In this document: positions 60,823-64,000 of the stretch, piece after piece
Position numbering within the stretch: the first letter of the stretch is position 1
How the letters are laid out: each line of letters starts with the position of its first letter
Assembly (NCBI RefSeq): GCF_026213295.1
Contig: NC_079425.1
Coordinates: 15,957,957-16,021,956 of the forward strand
DNA from: Gadus chalcogrammus
Taxonomy: Eukaryota > Chordata > Actinopteri > Gadiformes > Gadidae
DNA: 64,000 nucleotides
Reading direction: 5' to 3'
The notes under the pieces: generated by a model
The model's input: the letters and a program-made list of their open reading frames with translations, nothing else
What the model was told of the DNA's origin: nothing
Database searches by the model: none
Translations under genes and position numbers: made by a program

Positions 60823-63800
60823 TCCTACAGGGTTGCTGCAGTCAAGGTAGCTCGACCACCTCCTGCAACATTGGTCGTAACGCTGGGGTCAAGCACAATA
60901 CAGGTGTTGTGCAGAGAAATGCATGCCACGTCAATTGCCTTTCATTGTCGTAAGAGTTTGTCATTGCCAAGGGTTGGCGATGAGACAAAACTTGGTACTC
61001 CCTGTTTTAGACATTATTAATAACTTAATAATGTTATTATTAAGTTATTTAATAATAACATTAAAGCCTATGATAACTTAAAGCCTATGATAATTTAAAG
61101 CATCGTATTTTCACCATAATAGTAAGGATTTCAGGCTGGATTTCTCAGAACCTCTCTTGTGTGACCACTGTCAAAGAAGGGCTATTTAGCTATTTGTGGT
61201 CTCCCAGGAAATAACATACATACCCTGAGATAATGAAATGGTACAGTTAAAGTACTAAATGGCGGCATACACTGTATAGCATGTGGCGTCGGCTGCAGCA
61301 TAGCCTATTGTTTTTACAAACATAAATGAACCAACATCAAACCAGCGGCAGGACACCACAACATTAGTTGAGAAAATGGGTCTATAAAGTGATAGTTCTC
61401 TTATTGATATTGTGAGGGTTGAGATGGCCCTCTTGTAGACAGGGTTTGTGACGCTGCTCTAGGGACACCGGTAATGCACAACACAGATAAAAGTAGCGTG
61501 TCGGCACACTTTTGTGCGTGCATGCGTGTGTTTGTACTTGTCTTTCCAGAGGCTCCTGGAAACACTGCGGCTTCGTACAGCATGGAGACAGGACGAAGAC
61601 CGCCAGAGCATCGTAACTACACACAGCCTGAGGTCCTGCCCTTCTTTGAACGATGGGTGTATAGCACAAGTATTCAGAGCCTTGGTAAATAGCCATGGCT
61701 AATTAGTTTGACATTCATCAAGTCAGATTCGTCATTGAGAGCAAACCATGTACTCAATAAAGGCCTGGCTACAGTCCATGGTTCCATAACGATGAATGGA
61801 GAGCAAATAAACCAAGGTGGGACGATTTAAGAGAGATGTTCGGCAACAACTATATAAATGAATTCATTCATTTGTAATCTCTAACAGATATAAATGCAGT
61901 AGGCGCCATGTATAAATAAAAGTAGAGGCATATGTCATGAAGGAATATGTGAACCAAGGTTAAATATTTTAGTCATATAAAAAAGTGTAGTTGAACTAGA
62001 CCAACACAGTCTCACTCCGAGTGCGTCAATAATCGATGCTTGTTCAGGGGCTTTTGGCGTTAACTGCTGACGCAAACGGTGTCCTTGAGCGTCTTCATTC
62101 GACACAAGGTTTTTTCAAATGTAATCCCTCCACGTCGAACAGTGATAAGTGCGTAACCCTTACCCTAACCACTACTACCCTATCCCTAACCACTACAACC
62201 CTAACCCTAACCCTAACCCTAACCACTACAACCCTAACCCTAACCCTAACCCTAACCACTACTACCCTATCCCTAACCACTACAACCCTAACCCTAACCC
62301 TAACCCTAACCACTACTACCCTATCCCTAACCACTACAACCCTAACCCTAACCTAACCCTAACCACTACTACCCTATCCCTAACCACTACAACCCTAACC
62401 CTAACCACTACTACCCTAACCCTAACCACTACTACCCTATCCCTAACCACTACTACCCTAACCCTAACCACTACTACCCTATCCCTAACCACTACAACCC
62501 TAACCCTAACCACTACTACCCTAACCCTAACCACTACTACCCTATCCCTAACCACTACTACCCTAACCCTAACCACTACTACCCTATCCCTAACCACTAC
62601 AACCCTATCCCTAACCACTACTACCCTATCCCTAACCACTACAACCCTAACCCTAACCACTACTACCCTAACCCTAACCACTACTACCCTATCCCTAACC
62701 ACTACTACCCTAACCCTAACCACTACTACCCTATCCCTAACCACTACAACCCTATCCCTAACCACTACTACCCTATCCCTAACCACTACAACCCTAACCC
62801 TAACCACTACTACCCTAACCCTAACCCTAACCACTACTACCCTAACCCTAACCACTACTACCCTAACCCTAACCACTACTACCCTAACCCTAACCACTAC
62901 TACCCTAACCCTAACCACTATTCCATTGGAAATTCCTAAATAATTATTAAATTCCCAAAATGAAAAAAAGCAAAGCCGTGTTTCTTTAGGATGCACCACA
63001 GGATGCATATCCTGGATTTGGAGTGCTGACTCACAGAACGATGAATACAAATGGATTCTGATTTCAACGCCAACACTGCAACACTCCTTAGAGCAACACG
63101 AGTCATGTTGACATTGAGACAATGGACAATATTGTGTTCCCTATCCAAGATATTAAGAATTAATACTGCGGAACAGATTATAGCAAGCTCATTTTGCTTG
63201 TTGTTTGTATTGCTCAGTGAGTCAGGTGAAACAATTAATGTTTTCCTCAAATGCAGAATAAGCATAGACATGCAGAATGTCTATGCTTATTCAGCATAAC
63301 AATTGTAAATAAACTCCAAAGCTAGCTGTTTTATTTAAGCTCTTACCTTAATTATCTAAACTAAAAAAGTGTTTTTTAATGTTAATATTTGTAATTTTAT
63401 TGAATCCTTTCTTTGGTTGAGATAGTAGGGAAGTCAAAGTGGTTTATAAGATGATCAAATGCCCGTGAATATTGGGTGCTTAAAGTGGTCACTGATCCCT
63501 GAGTAAATGATATCTTATCAATTAGAATGTATAAGATTTGATTGCACCAACAATCAATAAAATTCACTGTATTTCTCCAACTTTAGATTCCTACAGCTCA
63601 ACAGATCATTTTATTTCCATGTTATAATAATTATTGGGATAAATAAAGCATTATTTTATCGTATCTTCATTATCATTTTCTGACAGCTCCTAGGTTTTAC
63701 AAGCATTTCTGGCCCGTGCATTAGGCTTCGTTGTTTGTGTGTTGTGGCACCTGTTCCATGTTTCTAAATACTGTATTTGCAGTTCTCTTGGATAGCTTGG

Positions 63801-63898
63801 CGCTTAGTCAAGTGAAAGCAGACTTCCGGCAGCTGGACTCAATTTGGATCAAACTAGATGAATTTGCCAAAATGCACAAAAGAACAAAGAAAAAATGA
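60823..63898 (+). CDS. putative 3' exons of an unidentified small gene
   Basis: Three open exons with canonical signals and matching phases: 60823-60949 (acceptor GCAG, donor GTAAGA; phase 0 to 1), 61550-61684 (TTTCCAG, GTAAAT; 1 to 1) and 63783-63898 (TTTGCAG; TGA 63896-63898). AATAAA at 63952-63957 follows. The joined reading gives about 125 residues. Visible pieces: a hydrophobic/strand-like start (ATLVVTLGSSTIQVLC), a Pro/Arg-rich middle (ETGRRPPEHRNYTQPEVLPF), and a helical end (LLDSLALSQVKADF, IWIKLDEFAKMHKRTKKK). Two cysteines lie in the first exon. I do not recognise the family. An upstream in-frame ATG at 60796 could open exon 1, or earlier exons may exist. The chance of three small open exons agreeing by luck is not negligible. 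Confidence 0.4.
61016..61054. repeat. AT-rich palindrome
   Basis: AATAACTTAATAATGTTATT and ATTAAGTTATTTAATAATAA form nested inverted repeats; AT-rich, possibly hairpin-forming, no coding role. Confidence 0.6.
62153..62931. repeat. telomere-derived interstitial satellite, 21-bp unit
   Basis: It begins with plain CCCTAA hexamers mixed with CCACTACAA, then becomes a regular 21-bp array: CCCTAA + CCCTAA + CCACTACTA, alternating with variants in which the first hexamer is CCCTAT or the spacer is CCACTACAA. About 780 bp, so some 35-37 units. All frames on both strands are open through it, which is a by-product of the unit length and not coding. Confidence 0.95.
63256..63292. repeat. perfect 15-bp hairpin
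   Basis: 63256-63270 (GAATAAGCATAGACA) is the reverse complement of 63278-63292, with a 7-nt loop. No flanking duplication is apparent. Confidence 0.9.
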
Positions 63899-63951
63899 AA
63901 TGTGCGACCATTCCAGAAATAGTGGCAGAATTAAAATTGATATTTATTTTG

Positions 63952-63957
63952 AATAAA
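63952..63957 (+). other. poly(A) signal AATAAA of the putative gene
   Basis: AATAAA lies 54 nt after the proposed stop codon at 63896-63898, in TTTTGAATAAATT. Confidence 0.4.
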
Positions 63958-64000
63958 TTAATATCAATAATAACAATTCAATAATAATGACCTTTACTAA

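Noticed and set aside
61399..61696. Minus-strand open frames opposite the putative exon at 61550-61684
   Set aside because: No splice signals or motif; the + strand reading has matching splice phases with two further exons.
62149..63122. Open frames of about 260 codons on both strands through the telomere-like array
   Set aside because: The 21-bp unit is a multiple of 3 and has no stop in any frame; the reading is simple repeat translation (TTTLTLTT, VVVRVR).

Overview
The window is vertebrate nuclear DNA, almost certainly from a ray-finned fish. Spliced genes with canonical GT-AG introns lie among fish-typical repeats: L2-like and other non-LTR retrotransposons, a tRNA-derived SINE, many short DNA transposons with TAA/TTA or TTAA target duplications, and very long (CA), (AT) and (CT) microsatellites. 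The microsatellite density recalls cod-like fishes, but I cannot identify the species.

Layout. 1-4866 is mostly repeats. 4867-6511 holds the last three coding exons of mapk6 (ERK3), + strand; the kinase-domain exons lie to the left of the window. 6512-23624 is repeat-rich intergenic DNA: a (GT)n run, an LINE endonuclease remnant, nested Harbinger-like MITEs, an L2-like LINE carrying a solo LTR with a clean target duplication, a Myb/trihelix-like remnant, and a three-deep transposon nest (hAT-like containing Harbinger-like containing Harbinger-like). 23678-59684 is one complete gel-forming mucin gene of the MUC5 type. I could join 47 coding exons with every splice phase consistent, giving 17,880 nt of coding sequence (5,959 residues). 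60823-63898 may hold the 3' exons of a small unidentified gene; inside its last intron is a telomere-derived 21-bp satellite.

The mucin has signal peptide, D1, D2, D'-D3, one giant uninterrupted 11,472-nt exon, then D4 with a GDPH cleavage motif, VWC-type modules and a C-terminal cystine knot. The giant exon contains 22 CysD (WxxW) domains of 99 residues separated by short Thr/Pro/Ser-rich linkers, where human MUC5AC has 9 and MUC5B 7. The domains fall into three classes (A, B, C) in the order 1-A-B-A-B-A-C-B-C-B-A-C-B-C-B-C-B-C-B-C-B-C/B, with periods of 912 bp (A+B) and 1,050 bp (C+B). A 2,625-bp block is present twice, and its recombination junction can be seen as a chimeric CysD. This beaded, CysD-dominated mucin, still shaped by unequal crossing-over, is the most interesting object in the window. 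A 41-bp perfect copy of CysD coding sequence also sits in an upstream intron of the same gene.
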